The notes under the pieces were generated by a model. The model saw nothing but the letters and a program-made list of their open reading frames with translations. It had not been told where the DNA came from and ran no database searches. From positions 62,001-126,000 of the forward strand of contig NZ_VJZZ01000016.1 in NCBI RefSeq assembly GCF_009659535.1: a stretch of DNA of 64,000 nucleotides, in the 5' to 3' direction. This DNA is from Aggregicoccus sp. 17bor-14. GTDB taxonomy: Bacteria; Myxococcota; Myxococcia; Myxococcales; Myxococcaceae. The position numbers and the translations under genes were made by a program. Positions 24,578-32,941 of the stretch are shown here, piece after piece. The first letter of the stretch is position 1. The number at the start of each line of letters is the position of its first letter.

Positions 24578-26092
24578 CTATCCCGGGAAGCTGCGGCACG
24601 CGGCGTCGTACTCCTTCCACCAGCCCTCGAGCTTGGCGAGGTCCGTGGGGCGCGGCTCGTCTCCGGCGCCGGCCATCTTGAGGTAGCCGTGCAGCAGCGG
24701 CCGGAAGTGCGGGTGGGCGCAGCGGTCGATGATCTCCACCGCGCGCCGGCGCGCCGAGTGGATGCCCGGGTGCAGCGCGAAGCCCTGCTCGGTCACCACG
24801 CACTTGATGTCGTGCTCGGTGTGGTCGATGTGGCGCACGTACGGCATCACGCAGCTCACCGTGCGCCCGTCCTTCATGCGGCGCACGCTCGGCGTGTGCA
24901 CGATGCTCAGGTAGGCGTTGCGGAAGAAGTCCCCGCTGCCGCCGAGCCCGTTCACGATGCGGCTGCCGTCGATGTGCGTGCTGTTCACGTGCCCGTAGAT
25001 GTCCACCTCGATGGGGGTGTTCATCGCGATGACGAAGAGGCGGCTGATGAGCTCCGGGCTGTTGGACAGCCACATCGGGCGCAGCACGAGCTTGTCGCGG
25101 CAGCGCTCGAAGATCTCCCCGAAGCGCTGGCGCCCCTCTGCGCTGAAGGACACGGCGGTGGCGGACGCACACTCGAACTTCCGGTCGTCCATCACGTACT
25201 TGAGCATCCCGTCCTGGAACACCTCGGTCCAGAAGCGGATGCGCTCGACCGGGGAGTCGTAGAGCTCGCCGATGATGGCGTTGGCCACGTTGCCCACGCC
25301 GGACTGGATGGGCGGCAGGCGGCGGCTCCAGTCGAACTTGTCGCGGCAGTGCAGCAGCACGTCGATGACGTTGCGCGCGATGCCCCGGTCCATGTCCTCC
25401 ACCGGCTTGAAGGACACCGGGTGGTCCGGCGTGCGGCTCTCGATGACGGCGACCACCTTGCGCAGGTCCAGTTCGATGTACGGCGTGCCGATGCGGTCGC
25501 GCACGTTCACCAGCGGCAGCGGCCAGCCCACGTGCGGGTGCACGGGCGGCAGCACGATGTCGTGGAAGCCGGTGAAGTCCGGCACCGCCGTGTTCACCTC
25601 GAGGATGACCTTCTTCGCGCGCGCGAGCGCCTCGGCGCTGATGCCCACGGACGAGGTGAGGATGACGCTGCCGTTGGGGCGGATGCGGCTCACCTCCACC
25701 ACCGCCACGTCCACCTCGCCGTAGAAGCCGTACATCAGGTTCTTCGCGAAGGCGGACAGGTGCACGTCCGCGAAGTCCATGGTGCCCGCGTGGATGAGCT
25801 TGCGCGACGCGGACGAGGACATGTACGGCCCGCGCTTGGCGATGAAGGGCGCCATCGGCCCCTCCACGTCGTCCGAGAGCGAGGCGCCGGACAGCAGCGT
25901 GATGCGCGTCTGGGGCGCGGTCTCCGCCAGGTGCTTCGCGAGCGCGGGGAAAAAGGTCTTGGGCTCGCCGGACTTGGTGAAGCCGCTGATGGCGACCGTG
26001 GCTCCATCGGTCACGTGGCGCACCGCCTCCTCCACCGTCACCACCCTGTCCAGCAGCGCCTTGCACTCGATGCGGTCCTGCAGCGTCGTCAT
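24578..26092 (-). CDS. Acetyl-CoA hydrolase/succinyl-CoA:acetate CoA-transferase family
   Basis: A 504-residue class I CoA-transferase of the Ach1/Cat1 family, which exchanges CoA between acetate and succinate or hydrolyses acetyl-CoA, allowing acetate turnover. Signatures: TDGATVAISGFTKSGEPK near the N-terminus, QSGVGNVANAIIGEL, the glutamate-bearing WTEVFQDGML, and the C-terminal GHVNSTHIDGSRIVNGLGGS. A near-perfect sigma-54-type promoter lies 48 bp before the ATG, and the nirK control palindromes are further upstream, so it is likely induced together with denitrification genes. Confidence 0.92.
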   Translation of the reverse strand: MTTLQDRIECKALLDRVVTVEEAVRHVTDGATVAISGFTKSGEPKTFFPALAKHLAETAPQTRITLLSGASLSDDVEGPMAPFIAKRGPYMSSSASRKLIHAGTMDFADVHLSAFAKNLMYGFYGEVDVAVVEVSRIRPNGSVILTSSVGISAEALARAKKVILEVNTAVPDFTGFHDIVLPPVHPHVGWPLPLVNVRDRIGTPYIELDLRKVVAVIESRTPDHPVSFKPVEDMDRGIARNVIDVLLHCRDKFDWSRRLPPIQSGVGNVANAIIGELYDSPVERIRFWTEVFQDGMLKYVMDDRKFECASATAVSFSAEGRQRFGEIFERCRDKLVLRPMWLSNSPELISRLFVIAMNTPIEVDIYGHVNSTHIDGSRIVNGLGGSGDFFRNAYLSIVHTPSVRRMKDGRTVSCVMPYVRHIDHTEHDIKCVVTEQGFALHPGIHSARRRAVEIIDRCAHPHFRPLLHGYLKMAGAGDEPRPTDLAKLEGWWKEYDAACRSFPG

Positions 26093-26139
26093 CTCTCCGG
26101 GTCCCTTCGCGTGTGACGTGAGTAGTGGACCTGCTCCAG

Positions 26140-26155
26140 TGCAACAGCCCTGCCG
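26140..26155 (-). promoter_or_regulatory. Sigma-54-type promoter of the CoA-transferase gene
   Basis: Minus-strand CGGCAGGGCTGTTGCA is among the best -24/-12 matches in the window. Its distance to the nearest palindrome (about 98 bp) is longer than the usual 32 bp. Predicted start near 26129. Confidence 0.7.
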
Positions 26156-26253
26156 CGCTCCGTTCCTCCTCGGAGGCCGCGGCTGCCCGCCTGTCGGGGT
26201 GGGAGGCGCTGCGCAGAGGGAGGAGCGCGCTCCGGCGTGCTCCCGTGCGCCGC

Positions 26254-26307
26254 GCGCAAGCCTTGCGCGGGAGCGCCCGCGCGGGCTCGGGCGCGCAAGC
26301 CTTGCAC
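26254..26307. promoter_or_regulatory. Paired palindromic activator sites (CoA-transferase/nirK)
   Basis: GCGCAAGCCTTGCGC (26254-26268, perfect consensus) and GCGCAAGCCTTGCAC (26293-26307), starts 39 bp apart, the only pair with this wider spacing. They lie in the 327-bp gap between the divergent genes; the remainder of that gap holds the two promoters and no reading frame I support. Confidence 0.72.
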
Positions 26308-26339
26308 CTGCCGGGCGGGCAGGGGCGGGGAATGCCGCG

Positions 26340-26355
26340 TGGCATGTGCTTCGCA
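26340..26355 (+). promoter_or_regulatory. Sigma-54-type promoter of nirK
   Basis: TGGCATGTGCTTCGCA, GG-N10-GC, 32 bp after the second palindrome. Predicted start near 26367, giving a leader of about 53 bases to the nirK GTG. Confidence 0.65.
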
Positions 26356-26419
26356 CAAGGGACTGCGGAGAACGCGGGCGCCTGTGCCCGGTCCAGCCCT
26401 CCGCCGAGGAGTCCCCGCC

Positions 26420-27976
26420 GTGAACCTGCCCTCTTCCCGCTCCCTGCTGCTCACCGCCGCTGCCGCTGCGGCGCTCGCCGCTGGCTGCCTCTCTCCGCCC
26501 GACACCTCCTCCGAGGCGCCGGCCACGCCGCAGCGCACCCAGCGCCGCACGCCCAAGGCCGCGCCGCTGCCGGACACGGGGGGCTCGGCGCACGGTGACT
26601 TCGGCCAGCCCGTGGGCCCGCCCATCAAGGCGCTGCTCACGGATGCGCCGCAGGTGCCTCCGCCCATCCACCGCACCAAGCCCGCGAAGGTCATCGTCGA
26701 GCTCGAGGTCATCGAGAAGGTGATGAAGCTCGCGGACGGCGTCGACTACACCTTCTGGACCTTCGGCGGGAAGGTGCCCGGCAAGTTCATCCGCATCCGC
26801 CAGGGCGACACGGTGGAGTTCCACTTGAGCAACAACGCGAGCAGCAAGATGCCGCACAACATCGACCTGCACGCGGTGACGGGCCCGGGCGGCGGTGCGG
26901 CGAGCTCCTTCACCTCTCCCGGCAAGAGCAGCCAGTTCACCTTCAAGGCGCTCAACCAGGGCCTCTTCGTCTACCACTGCGCCACGGCGCCGGTGGGCCT
27001 GCACGTGGCCAACGGCATGTACGGCCTCATCCTGGTGGAGCCGCCCGAGGGTCTGCCGCCGGTGGACCGCGAGCTGTACGTGATGCAGGGCGACTTCTAC
27101 ACCACGGGCAAGCACGGCGAGCGCGGCCTGCAGCCCTTCGACATGGAGAAGGCCATCGACGAGAAGCCCACCTACGTCGTGTTCAACGGCTCGGAGGGGG
27201 CGCTCACCAATTCCGGCGCGCTGAAGGCGAAGGTGGGTGAGAAGGTGCGCATCTTCTTCGGCAACGGTGGCCCCAACCTCACCAGCGGCTTCCACCTCAT
27301 CGGCGAGGTCTTCGACCGCGTCTACACCGAGGGTGGCAGCCGCTATCAGGAGAACGTGCAGACCACCGTGGTGCCGCCGGGCGGCTCTGCCATCGTGGAG
27401 TTCGCCACCGAGGTGCCGGGCAACTACGTGCTCGTGGACCACGCGCTGTTCCGCGCCTTCAACAAGGGCGCGCTGGGCATCATGAGCATCGAGGGCCCGG
27501 ACGCGAAGGACGTGTACTCGGGCAAGCAGGGCGAGGGCGCCGCGCTCGCCAGCGCCGCTCCCGAGGAGCCCGCGGCGCGCCCGGTGGAGGCCGCCGCCAA
27601 GGGGCCGATGACCGCCGAGGCGCTCCGGGCGCAGGGCGAGAAGGTGTTCTCCACCACCTGCGTGAGCTGCCACCAGTCCACGGGCATGGGGCTCCCGGGC
27701 GTGTTCCCGCCGCTCGCCAAGAGCGACTTCCTCATGGCGAACAAGACGCGCTCGGTGGAGATCGTGACGCGCGGCCTCACGGGCGCCGTCACGGTGAACG
27801 GCACCCAGTACAACTCGGTGATGCCCGCGCAGACGCAGCTGAGCGACGAGGACGTGGCCGCGGTGCTCACCTTCGTGCGCAGCAGCTGGGGCAACAAGGG
27901 CGACGCGGTGAGCCCGGTCGAGGTGCAGAAGGTGCGCTCCGCCGGGAGCGCCACGGCCGCCGCCGGGGGGCGCTAG
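26420..27976 (+). CDS. nirK: Copper nitrite reductase NirK with C-terminal cytochrome c domain
   Basis: Reduces nitrite to nitric oxide outside the inner membrane. The 518-residue protein has a lipoprotein signal (AAGC, C23), two cupredoxin domains and a fused cytochrome c. Copper ligands visible: H146 and H151 with catalytic D149 in MPHNIDLHA, type-1 ligands H186? in YHCATAP (C187, H195, M200 completing the site), and type-2 H292 in GFHLIGE. The haem motif is C414-V-S-C417-H418. The GTG start follows CGAGGAG. Fusion to cytochrome c is known in some NirK groups and lets the enzyme take electrons directly. It heads an operon with nirV and sco. Confidence 0.93.
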   Translation: MNLPSSRSLLLTAAAAAALAAGCLSPPDTSSEAPATPQRTQRRTPKAAPLPDTGGSAHGDFGQPVGPPIKALLTDAPQVPPPIHRTKPAKVIVELEVIEKVMKLADGVDYTFWTFGGKVPGKFIRIRQGDTVEFHLSNNASSKMPHNIDLHAVTGPGGGAASSFTSPGKSSQFTFKALNQGLFVYHCATAPVGLHVANGMYGLILVEPPEGLPPVDRELYVMQGDFYTTGKHGERGLQPFDMEKAIDEKPTYVVFNGSEGALTNSGALKAKVGEKVRIFFGNGGPNLTSGFHLIGEVFDRVYTEGGSRYQENVQTTVVPPGGSAIVEFATEVPGNYVLVDHALFRAFNKGALGIMSIEGPDAKDVYSGKQGEGAALASAAPEEPAARPVEAAAKGPMTAEALRAQGEKVFSTTCVSCHQSTGMGLPGVFPPLAKSDFLMANKTRSVEIVTRGLTGAVTVNGTQYNSVMPAQTQLSDEDVAAVLTFVRSSWGNKGDAVSPVEVQKVRSAGSATAAAGGR

Positions 27977-27978
27977 CC

Positions 27979-28791
27979 ATGAAGCGCGGGTACGGCGGGA
28001 AGGCAGCAGCGTCCGTTCTCGGGGTGTTCCTCACGCTGGGCACCTCCACCCCCTTCGCGTCCGGCCTCCAGACGGACGCGGCCAAGGTGGGACCGGGGGT
28101 GCTGCGCCCGCTGTACCCGTCCTCTCCTGACGAGGCGGAGGTGGCCGTGCAGGCCTTCCTGCTCGACCGCACGCCCGTCACCAACGCGCAGTACCTGGCC
28201 TTCGTGCGCAGCAATCCCCGCTGGCAGAAGGGCCAGGTGCCGCGCCTCTTCGTGGACGAGAACTACCTGGCCCTGTGGGCCTCGCCCACGAAGCTCGGGC
28301 CCCGCGCGGCGCCCAACGCACCGGTGGTGCACGTGAGCTGGTTCGCGGCGAAGGCCTACTGCGAGGCCCGCGGCGCGCGCCTGCCCACGGAGAACGAGTG
28401 GGAGCTCGCGGCGGCCGCGAGCGAGACGCAGCCGGACGCGAGCCGCGACCCGGCCTTCCTCGCGCGCATCCTCGCCTGGTACAGCCGGCCCACGCCGGAG
28501 CGGCTGCCGGAGGTGGCGCAGGGCCGGGCGAACTACTGGGGCGTGCAGGACCTGCACGGGCTGGTGTGGGAGTGGGTGCTGGACTTCGGCAACGCGCTGG
28601 TGAGCGGCGACAGCCGCGAGAGCGGGGACCCGGACACGATGCGCTTCTGCGGCGCGGGCGCGCTGAGCGCGAAGGACCGCGAGGACTACGCGAGCTTCAT
28701 GCGGCTCGCGTTCCGCTCCTCGCTGCAGCCCGCCTACACGACGGCGAACCTGGGCTTCCGCTGCGCCCGCTCGCCCGGAGGTGTGCCGTGA
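27979..28791 (+). CDS. nirV: NirV-like SUMF1/FGE-domain protein
   Basis: A 270-residue protein with a signal peptide and a formylglycine-generating-enzyme (SUMF1) domain: FLLDRTPVTNAQYLAFV, VVHVSWFAAKAYCEARGARLPTE, GVQDLHGLVWEWVLD and the closing NLGFRCAR. Proteins of this kind, named NirV, are often encoded directly downstream of nirK, though their biochemical role is unsettled. Two bases separate it from nirK and its stop overlaps the sco GTG. Confidence 0.88.
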   Translation: MKRGYGGKAAASVLGVFLTLGTSTPFASGLQTDAAKVGPGVLRPLYPSSPDEAEVAVQAFLLDRTPVTNAQYLAFVRSNPRWQKGQVPRLFVDENYLALWASPTKLGPRAAPNAPVVHVSWFAAKAYCEARGARLPTENEWELAAAASETQPDASRDPAFLARILAWYSRPTPERLPEVAQGRANYWGVQDLHGLVWEWVLDFGNALVSGDSRESGDPDTMRFCGAGALSAKDREDYASFMRLAFRSSLQPAYTTANLGFRCARSPGGVP

Positions 28792-29405
28792 AGACTGCGC
28801 TGCTGGCCCTGCTGGTTTCCCTCTCTTCTCTGGCGAGCCCTCCCCCGGGCCCTTCGCACGAGACGCTGCCGGCCGCGGCGCCGGCGACGGAGAGCGGCTC
28901 GCTCTACCAGCTGCAGGCGCGGCTGGAGGGGAGTGACGGAAAGGTGCTCGCGCTGGACGCGTTTCGCGGTCAGCCGGTGCTGATCAGCCTCTTCTACGGG
29001 CGCTGCCCCGCGGCGTGCCCGATGCTCATCGCGCAGCTCAAGCGCATCGAGAAGGCCCTGAGCCCGGAGGCCCGCGCGCAGACGCACGTGGTGCTGGTGA
29101 GCCTGGACCCGCAGCAGGACACGCGGGAGATCCTCGCGGGCCTCACGAAGGCTCATCGCCTGGACGCGAGCCGCTGGCACCTGGTGCGCACGGACGAGGG
29201 CAAGGTGCAGGAGCTCGCGGCGGTGCTGGGCGTGCGCTACCGCAAGCTCGCGAGCGGGATGATCAACCACTCTACTGTGGTGACGCTGCTGGACCGCGGC
29301 GGGAATCCCGTGGCCCGCGTGGACGGGCTCAACCAGCCGCTCGAGGACATCGTCGCGGCGACCGAGGCCGTGGCGAAGCAGCCCGTGAAGTCCGCGCGCC
29401 GCTGA
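28788..29405 (+). CDS. SCO1/SenC family copper chaperone
   Basis: A 205-residue thioredoxin-fold protein with a signal peptide and the SCO copper site: C73-x3-C77 in GRCPAACP and the distal histidine in MINHST. SCO proteins deliver copper to CuA or, next to nirK, probably to the nitrite reductase. The GTG start overlaps the nirV stop. A split copy of the dispersed repeat and an insertion sequence begin right after its stop. Confidence 0.9.
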   Translation: MKTALLALLVSLSSLASPPPGPSHETLPAAAPATESGSLYQLQARLEGSDGKVLALDAFRGQPVLISLFYGRCPAACPMLIAQLKRIEKALSPEARAQTHVVLVSLDPQQDTREILAGLTKAHRLDASRWHLVRTDEGKVQELAAVLGVRYRKLASGMINHSTVVTLLDRGGNPVARVDGLNQPLEDIVAATEAVAKQPVKSARR

Positions 29406-29410
29406 GTCAG

Positions 29411-29429
29411 CGTCCCCTCTCCCTCTGGG
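29411..29429. repeat. Dispersed palindromic repeat, copy 7, left half (IS-interrupted)
   Basis: GTCCCCTCTCCCTCTGGG-like left part of a repeat, ending in CCCTCTGGG (29421-29429), which is duplicated at the far side of the insertion sequence. Confidence 0.9.
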
Positions 29430-30657
29430 CAGGGCAAACGCATCTCAGGTCGAGGGAAGTCCGCCCTTTAGCAGGTGCAGCAGGTAGGCGTCGTTGCGGG
29501 CCGCGTGCGCGCGTTTGAGGGCGACGCCGAGGCGCACGCTCTTGTCCTGCTTGAGCAGGACGAGGGCGAGGCGGGTGAGGAGGGCGAGGTTCTCAGCCGC
29601 CCGGGCCTCGCGCACGCGCCTGCGGTCCTCACCCATCTGCGCGTCGAGGCTCCAGTGCAGGCCATTCTCCACGCCCCAGTGCCGGCGGATGGCGTGGGCG
29701 AGGCGCTTGGCGTGAGGGGGCAGGCTGCTGACGTACGTGTGCCAGGCCACCTCCACGCGTCCGTCCTTCAGGTGCCGCTCGCGGCGCACCAGCACCAGCG
29801 TCCTGAGGCCGGGCCAGCTGCAGGGCCAGGCCCTGGGCGACAGCGCCCACGCCTCGCGCACCTCAAAGCGCCCGTGCCGCCAGCCCTCCTCGCGCCGCAT
29901 GCGGCGCACGCCCTGCTGCGGAAGCCCTCCCTGCCACGCGAGGAGAATGAAGAGGCCTGCGGCAAAGCGGCGCAAGGGGCCGCGGTTGCCCTTGAGGCAC
30001 AGCACGTAGTCGGCCCGCGCGCGAGTGCACGCGGCCGCGACGCCCTCGGTGCACCCGTTGGCATCCGCCGTCACCACTGCGCCCTCGAGGGCGAGCGCGT
30101 CGATGAGCTCCACGAGGCCCGCCACCTCCCCCGGCGCCCCTTCGACGCGTGCTTGCGCAAGCAGCAGGCGCTGCTCGGCGGCCCATGCGTGCACCAGGTA
30201 CAGCGGGCCTCCTGCCGGCTGCAACGCGCCGCGCACCGCCTTGCCGTCGAAGGCCACCACCTGGCCCCGCAGGGACTCGGAGAGCTGCTGGATGAAGAGG
30301 CGAAACGCGCGCTCGAAGCCCTGCGGACACAGCGCCGCGAAGACGCGCCGGAAGGTGTCGGCGCACGGGGTGCCCTCGCCGAAGTCCGCCCCCAGCCACT
30401 CCTCGAAGAGGGCGCGCCTGTCCGCGACGAAGAGGGCCATGGCCTTGAAGCCGTCGGCCCCCATCAGCACACTGCACAGCGCCATCGCCAGCACGTGCTG
30501 CAGGGCGTACTTGCGCGTGCGTGCACTGCGCGGGTCTCGCAGGCCCGCGAAGTGGCGGAGGATGAGGCGGACGACAAGCTGGCCGGTTGCTTCTTTTCCC
30601 ATCCCCGGCCAACAGCTAACCGCCTGTTATTGCCTCCCTCAAGATGCGTTTGCCCTG
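29430..30657. mobile_element. Complete ISAs1-family insertion sequence (1228 bp)
   Basis: Perfect 16-bp terminal inverted repeats, CAGGGCAAACGCATCT at 29430-29445 and its complement at 30642-30657, enclose one transposase gene. The 9-bp target CCCTCTGGG is duplicated at 29421-29429 and 30658-30666. The target is the loop/stem junction of a dispersed palindromic repeat. Perfect ends, duplication and an intact gene point to a recent insertion. Confidence 0.95.
29445..30602 (-). CDS. ISAs1-family DDE transposase
   Basis: A 385-residue transposase with an N-terminal DDE_Tnp_1-associated region (HFAGLRDPRSARTRKYAL) and a complete DDE core: first Asp in VAFDGKAVRGA, second in VVTADANGCTEG, and Glu in HWGVENGLHWSLDAQMGED. 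Reading frame intact, so the element may still be active. The stop codon touches the left terminal repeat. Confidence 0.95.
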   Translation of the reverse strand: MGKEATGQLVVRLILRHFAGLRDPRSARTRKYALQHVLAMALCSVLMGADGFKAMALFVADRRALFEEWLGADFGEGTPCADTFRRVFAALCPQGFERAFRLFIQQLSESLRGQVVAFDGKAVRGALQPAGGPLYLVHAWAAEQRLLLAQARVEGAPGEVAGLVELIDALALEGAVVTADANGCTEGVAAACTRARADYVLCLKGNRGPLRRFAAGLFILLAWQGGLPQQGVRRMRREEGWRHGRFEVREAWALSPRAWPCSWPGLRTLVLVRRERHLKDGRVEVAWHTYVSSLPPHAKRLAHAIRRHWGVENGLHWSLDAQMGEDRRRVREARAAENLALLTRLALVLLKQDKSVRLGVALKRAHAARNDAYLLHLLKGGLPST

Positions 30658-30680
30658 CCCTCTGGGAGAGGGTGAGGGAA
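30658..30680. repeat. Dispersed palindromic repeat, copy 7, right half
   Basis: Begins with the duplicated CCCTCTGGG and continues AGAGGGTGAGGG. Joining it to the left half after removing one duplicate restores a normal repeat in reverse orientation. Confidence 0.9.
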
Positions 30681-30720
30681 AAGGCCTTCTCGCCGTAGGC
30701 CCACGTGTCTCCGAGCCCGC

Positions 30721-31069
30721 TCAGTCGTCGTAGTCCTGTGCATGAGGTACGGTTTCAGCCTGTTGATGGCCTCCTCCCAGCTGGTCGCGCGTGGCACGCC
30801 CGCATGCCGCAGCAGTTTCTCCAGCCGACCTCTCAGCCCCTCCCAGGAGAATGAGCGCATCACGAGCGTGTGCGTGATGAAGCGCCCCTCGTCATCGGGA
30901 AGTGCCGAAGGAGCCGAACAGACGGTGAGCCGAATACCTCTGTGCCCTCGTGTCCCCGCTCGCCCAGAGCGACCTGCACGAAGAGTCTGTAGTTCTCGGG
31001 ATCGCTCGGCCTGTCCTCTGGCGGAGGACTCGAGTCCGGGCTCCAGAGGCTTCGAATCTCCAGCTCCAT
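30721..31069 (-). pseudogene. Imm8-type immunity protein, frameshifted
   Basis: The first 46 codons or so (MELEIRSLWSPDSSPPPEDR..., DPENYRLFVQVALGERG) and a second part in another frame (LTVCSAPSALPDDEGRFI, then SWEEAINRLKPYLM) together resemble an Imm8 immunity protein, which protects against a polymorphic toxin. The frame breaks near 30925, where one missing base would restore EVFRLTVCS. A second shift near 30742 is suggested because the third frame gives QDYDD and a stop at 30721, producing the normal family length of about 116 residues. No partner toxin is nearby. Confidence 0.6.
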
Positions 31070-31162
31070 GGGCTGCCATCATGCGCCTCTCGGCGGTCTT
31101 TCCGGCGCCACATTTGGACTCTGTCCGTGGCTGGCCTTGCCCCGATTCGGTCGACAGGGTGG

Positions 31163-31930
31163 TTACGGCTCTTCGGTCAGCCACACCTGCGTGCCGACAG
31201 GCACTTCGTGCTTCGTGAGGCCGAGCAACTGCAACTCGTGGCCGCGCACCTTGTCCGGCTGCCTCGGCACGGAGAAGACGTAGCTGGCAATGGCCTGGGC
31301 GGCGAGGCGCTGCCCATCTGGGCGCTGCAGTTCGACGACGATGCGTTGCGGTGCTGTCTGCGTACGCAGCTGTACTTCCGGCAGGATGGTGACGCCACCT
31401 GGACGCACGTCGAAGGCGCCCTCCACAGTTATCAGGAGCCGGCCGGGCTTCGTGGCGCCGCTCGCGCTGCCGCCTTGACCAATGTGGCCTTCGCCTCGAA
31501 CGCGGGCGGGCTGACGTAGCCCAGGCGCCGAGAACGCCTCCAAGCTGAGGTCGATTCGCAGGGCCGCGAGCTGTTCGAGCAGGTCGGAGCCGAACACGTC
31601 ACCGGCGCTGCCGGCGCAGGTCAGCGTCACGTAGTACTCGACCTTGCCACCTGCTCGCCTCACCGCTGCGAAGAAGCGCTGGTGCTTCTCGAGCCGGCGC
31701 ACGTCTCGGGAGAGCAACTGTGTCGGCGGCATTCCGGGAGGGTGGGGCCTCGGAAAGCAGCAGTACGTCTTCGCATACACGCCCGAGAGCGGGGTGCCCT
31801 TGGGCGTTCGCCGCTGCTCCCCGACCGACTGGGAGAACTCGGGCTTCAGACGAAGACGCGCCACGACGTCGCTCGCACTCATTCGCGGGTGCCAGACGCG
31901 AAGGCTGACGCTGTAGGCCGGTGGATACAC
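31163..31930 (-). CDS. DUF4279-domain protein with C-terminal beta-barrel-like extension
   Basis: About 255 residues. The first 145 match DUF4279 (YSVSLRVWHPRMSASDVVARL and, near its end, LLEQLAALRIDLSLEAF), a family often found among immunity proteins. The last 95 residues (LLITVEGAFDVRPGG, VELQRPDGQRL, LTKHEVPVGTQVW) look like an EF-Tu domain-2-type barrel also seen in stand-alone myxobacterial proteins. The two parts are in one uninterrupted frame. The start is uncertain: GTG 31930 is preferred, with TTG 31966 as alternative. Confidence 0.6.
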   Translation of the reverse strand: MYPPAYSVSLRVWHPRMSASDVVARLRLKPEFSQSVGEQRRTPKGTPLSGVYAKTYCCFPRPHPPGMPPTQLLSRDVRRLEKHQRFFAAVRRAGGKVEYYVTLTCAGSAGDVFGSDLLEQLAALRIDLSLEAFSAPGLRQPARVRGEGHIGQGGSASGATKPGRLLITVEGAFDVRPGGVTILPEVQLRTQTAPQRIVVELQRPDGQRLAAQAIASYVFSVPRQPDKVRGHELQLLGLTKHEVPVGTQVWLTEEP

Positions 31931-32012
31931 ACCTTGCGCTGTAGCCCGCGTGGGGCGTGCCCACAAGGTAGCCCCACACCATGCTCCGCGCTGCTGCTCA
32001 CGGATGGGTCCG

Positions 32013-32501
32013 CTACGGCAGCCCCGCCACCCAGCGCACGATGTCGCTGGTGGAGAGCACGCCGCGCAGCGCGCCCGAGCGCGAAACGACCGGGAGCCGG
32101 TGTACGCCAGCCTCCGCCATGCGGCGTGCGGCCTCGGAGAGGGGTGTCGCGGTGGAGATGGCGAGCACGTGCGGCGTCATCAGGTCGTCCACGGTGGTGC
32201 CGTTCAGTTCGTGCTGGCCGTAGGGCAGGGGGCTGATGGTCTCGGTGTCCACGCAGTTCTGAGCGCGCACCAGGTCGGTCTTGGAGACCATGCCCACCAG
32301 GTGGCCGGCCTCGTCCACCACGGGCAGCCCGGAGATGTGGTGCTCGAGCATCAGCGCAGCGAGCGTCTCCGCGGAGGTGTCCGGCCGCACGCTCACCACG
32401 TTGCGCGTCATCACCTCGTCCACGGTGCACAGGGCAGGGGCGGGCAGCAGGTCCTCCTCGCTCGCGGTGACGTCGGTGAAGGGGAAGGGCAGGACGTTCA
32501 T
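32013..32501 (-). CDS. Tandem CBS-domain protein
   Basis: A 162-residue stand-alone protein of two CBS domains (VDEVMTRNVVSVRPDTS with HHISGLPVVDEAGHLVGMVS, then VDDLMTPHVLAIS with GVHRLPVVSRSGALRGVLS). CBS pairs bind adenosine nucleotides and act as energy or redox sensors. It is one of four such genes in the window, all near respiratory or stress genes. A strong sigma-54-type promoter and palindrome pair lie upstream, shared with the divergent small membrane protein. Confidence 0.92.
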   Translation of the reverse strand: MNVLPFPFTDVTASEEDLLPAPALCTVDEVMTRNVVSVRPDTSAETLAALMLEHHISGLPVVDEAGHLVGMVSKTDLVRAQNCVDTETISPLPYGQHELNGTTVDDLMTPHVLAISTATPLSEAARRMAEAGVHRLPVVSRSGALRGVLSTSDIVRWVAGLP

Positions 32502-32542
32502 GGGGCTCTCCAGGTGAGTGACTGCGTGTCACTCCCGTACAA

Positions 32543-32558
32543 GGCATGAAGCGTGCCG
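32543..32558 (-). promoter_or_regulatory. Sigma-54-type promoter of the CBS gene
   Basis: Minus-strand CGGCACGCTTCATGCC with GG-N10-GC spacing; 30 bp from the palindrome pair. Predicted start near 32532, 31 bp before the ATG. Confidence 0.7.
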
Positions 32559-32588
32559 GAGCCCTCTCCCCGGAGCGTAGGAAGCCCG

Positions 32589-32633
32589 GCGAAAAGCCTG
32601 CGTCTCCAGCGGCTTTGCGCGCACGCGCTGCGG
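32589..32633. promoter_or_regulatory. Paired palindromic activator sites (CBS/small membrane protein)
   Basis: GCGAAAAGCCTGCGT (32589-32603) and GCGCACGCGCTGCGG (32619-32633), starts 30 bp apart, centred between two divergent sigma-54-type promoters with gaps of 30 bp on each side. Confidence 0.7.
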
Positions 32634-32663
32634 GCTGCGGGCGAGGTTCCAGGGGCACCGTGC

Positions 32664-32679
32664 TGGCAGGGCCTTTGCT
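32664..32679 (+). promoter_or_regulatory. Sigma-54-type promoter of the 37-residue protein gene
   Basis: TGGCAGGGCCTTTGCT, essentially consensus, 30 bp after the palindrome pair. Predicted start near 32690, leaving a leader of about 39 bases. Confidence 0.75.
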
Positions 32680-32728
32680 CCTGAAGAGTCCGCATGCACT
32701 CCCGCATGCCCGAGTGGAGACCCTGGTC

Positions 32729-32842
32729 ATGCATCAGATGCCGGAGAGCCTGTACGACAACGCCGTCCTCAACATGAGCCCCGTGGTGGCCGCCTACATG
32801 GTGGGCCTGCTCGCGCTGTTGCTCACGTACATGCAGGGCTAG
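32729..32842 (+). CDS. 37-residue single-helix membrane protein
   Basis: Encodes MHQMPESLYDNAVLNMSPV and then one hydrophobic helix (about residues 18-35, ending LLLTYMQG). It is too short for family assignment. Support for being real: a near-consensus sigma-54-type promoter at the right distance, a GGAGA ribosome site, an obvious membrane helix, and symmetrical placement opposite a CBS gene under shared activator sites. Size and topology recall small subunits of terminal oxidases or other small regulatory membrane peptides; no function is claimed. Confidence 0.6.
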   Translation: MHQMPESLYDNAVLNMSPVVAAYMVGLLALLLTYMQG

Positions 32843-32941
32843 CTGCGCGCCGGAGAAGCCCGTCGAAGTTCGGCAAGCAGCGCCAGTTCGTCAGCGGGGT
32901 CCCGCGCTGGCAGCTCGCGGGGCTCTGGTAAGTATCCGTGT

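Noticed and set aside
30639-31184. A 181-codon minus-strand frame as an intact gene
   Set aside because: Only its middle part resembles Imm8; its beginning is out-of-frame sequence of the same pseudogene and its end runs into the repeat and the insertion sequence.
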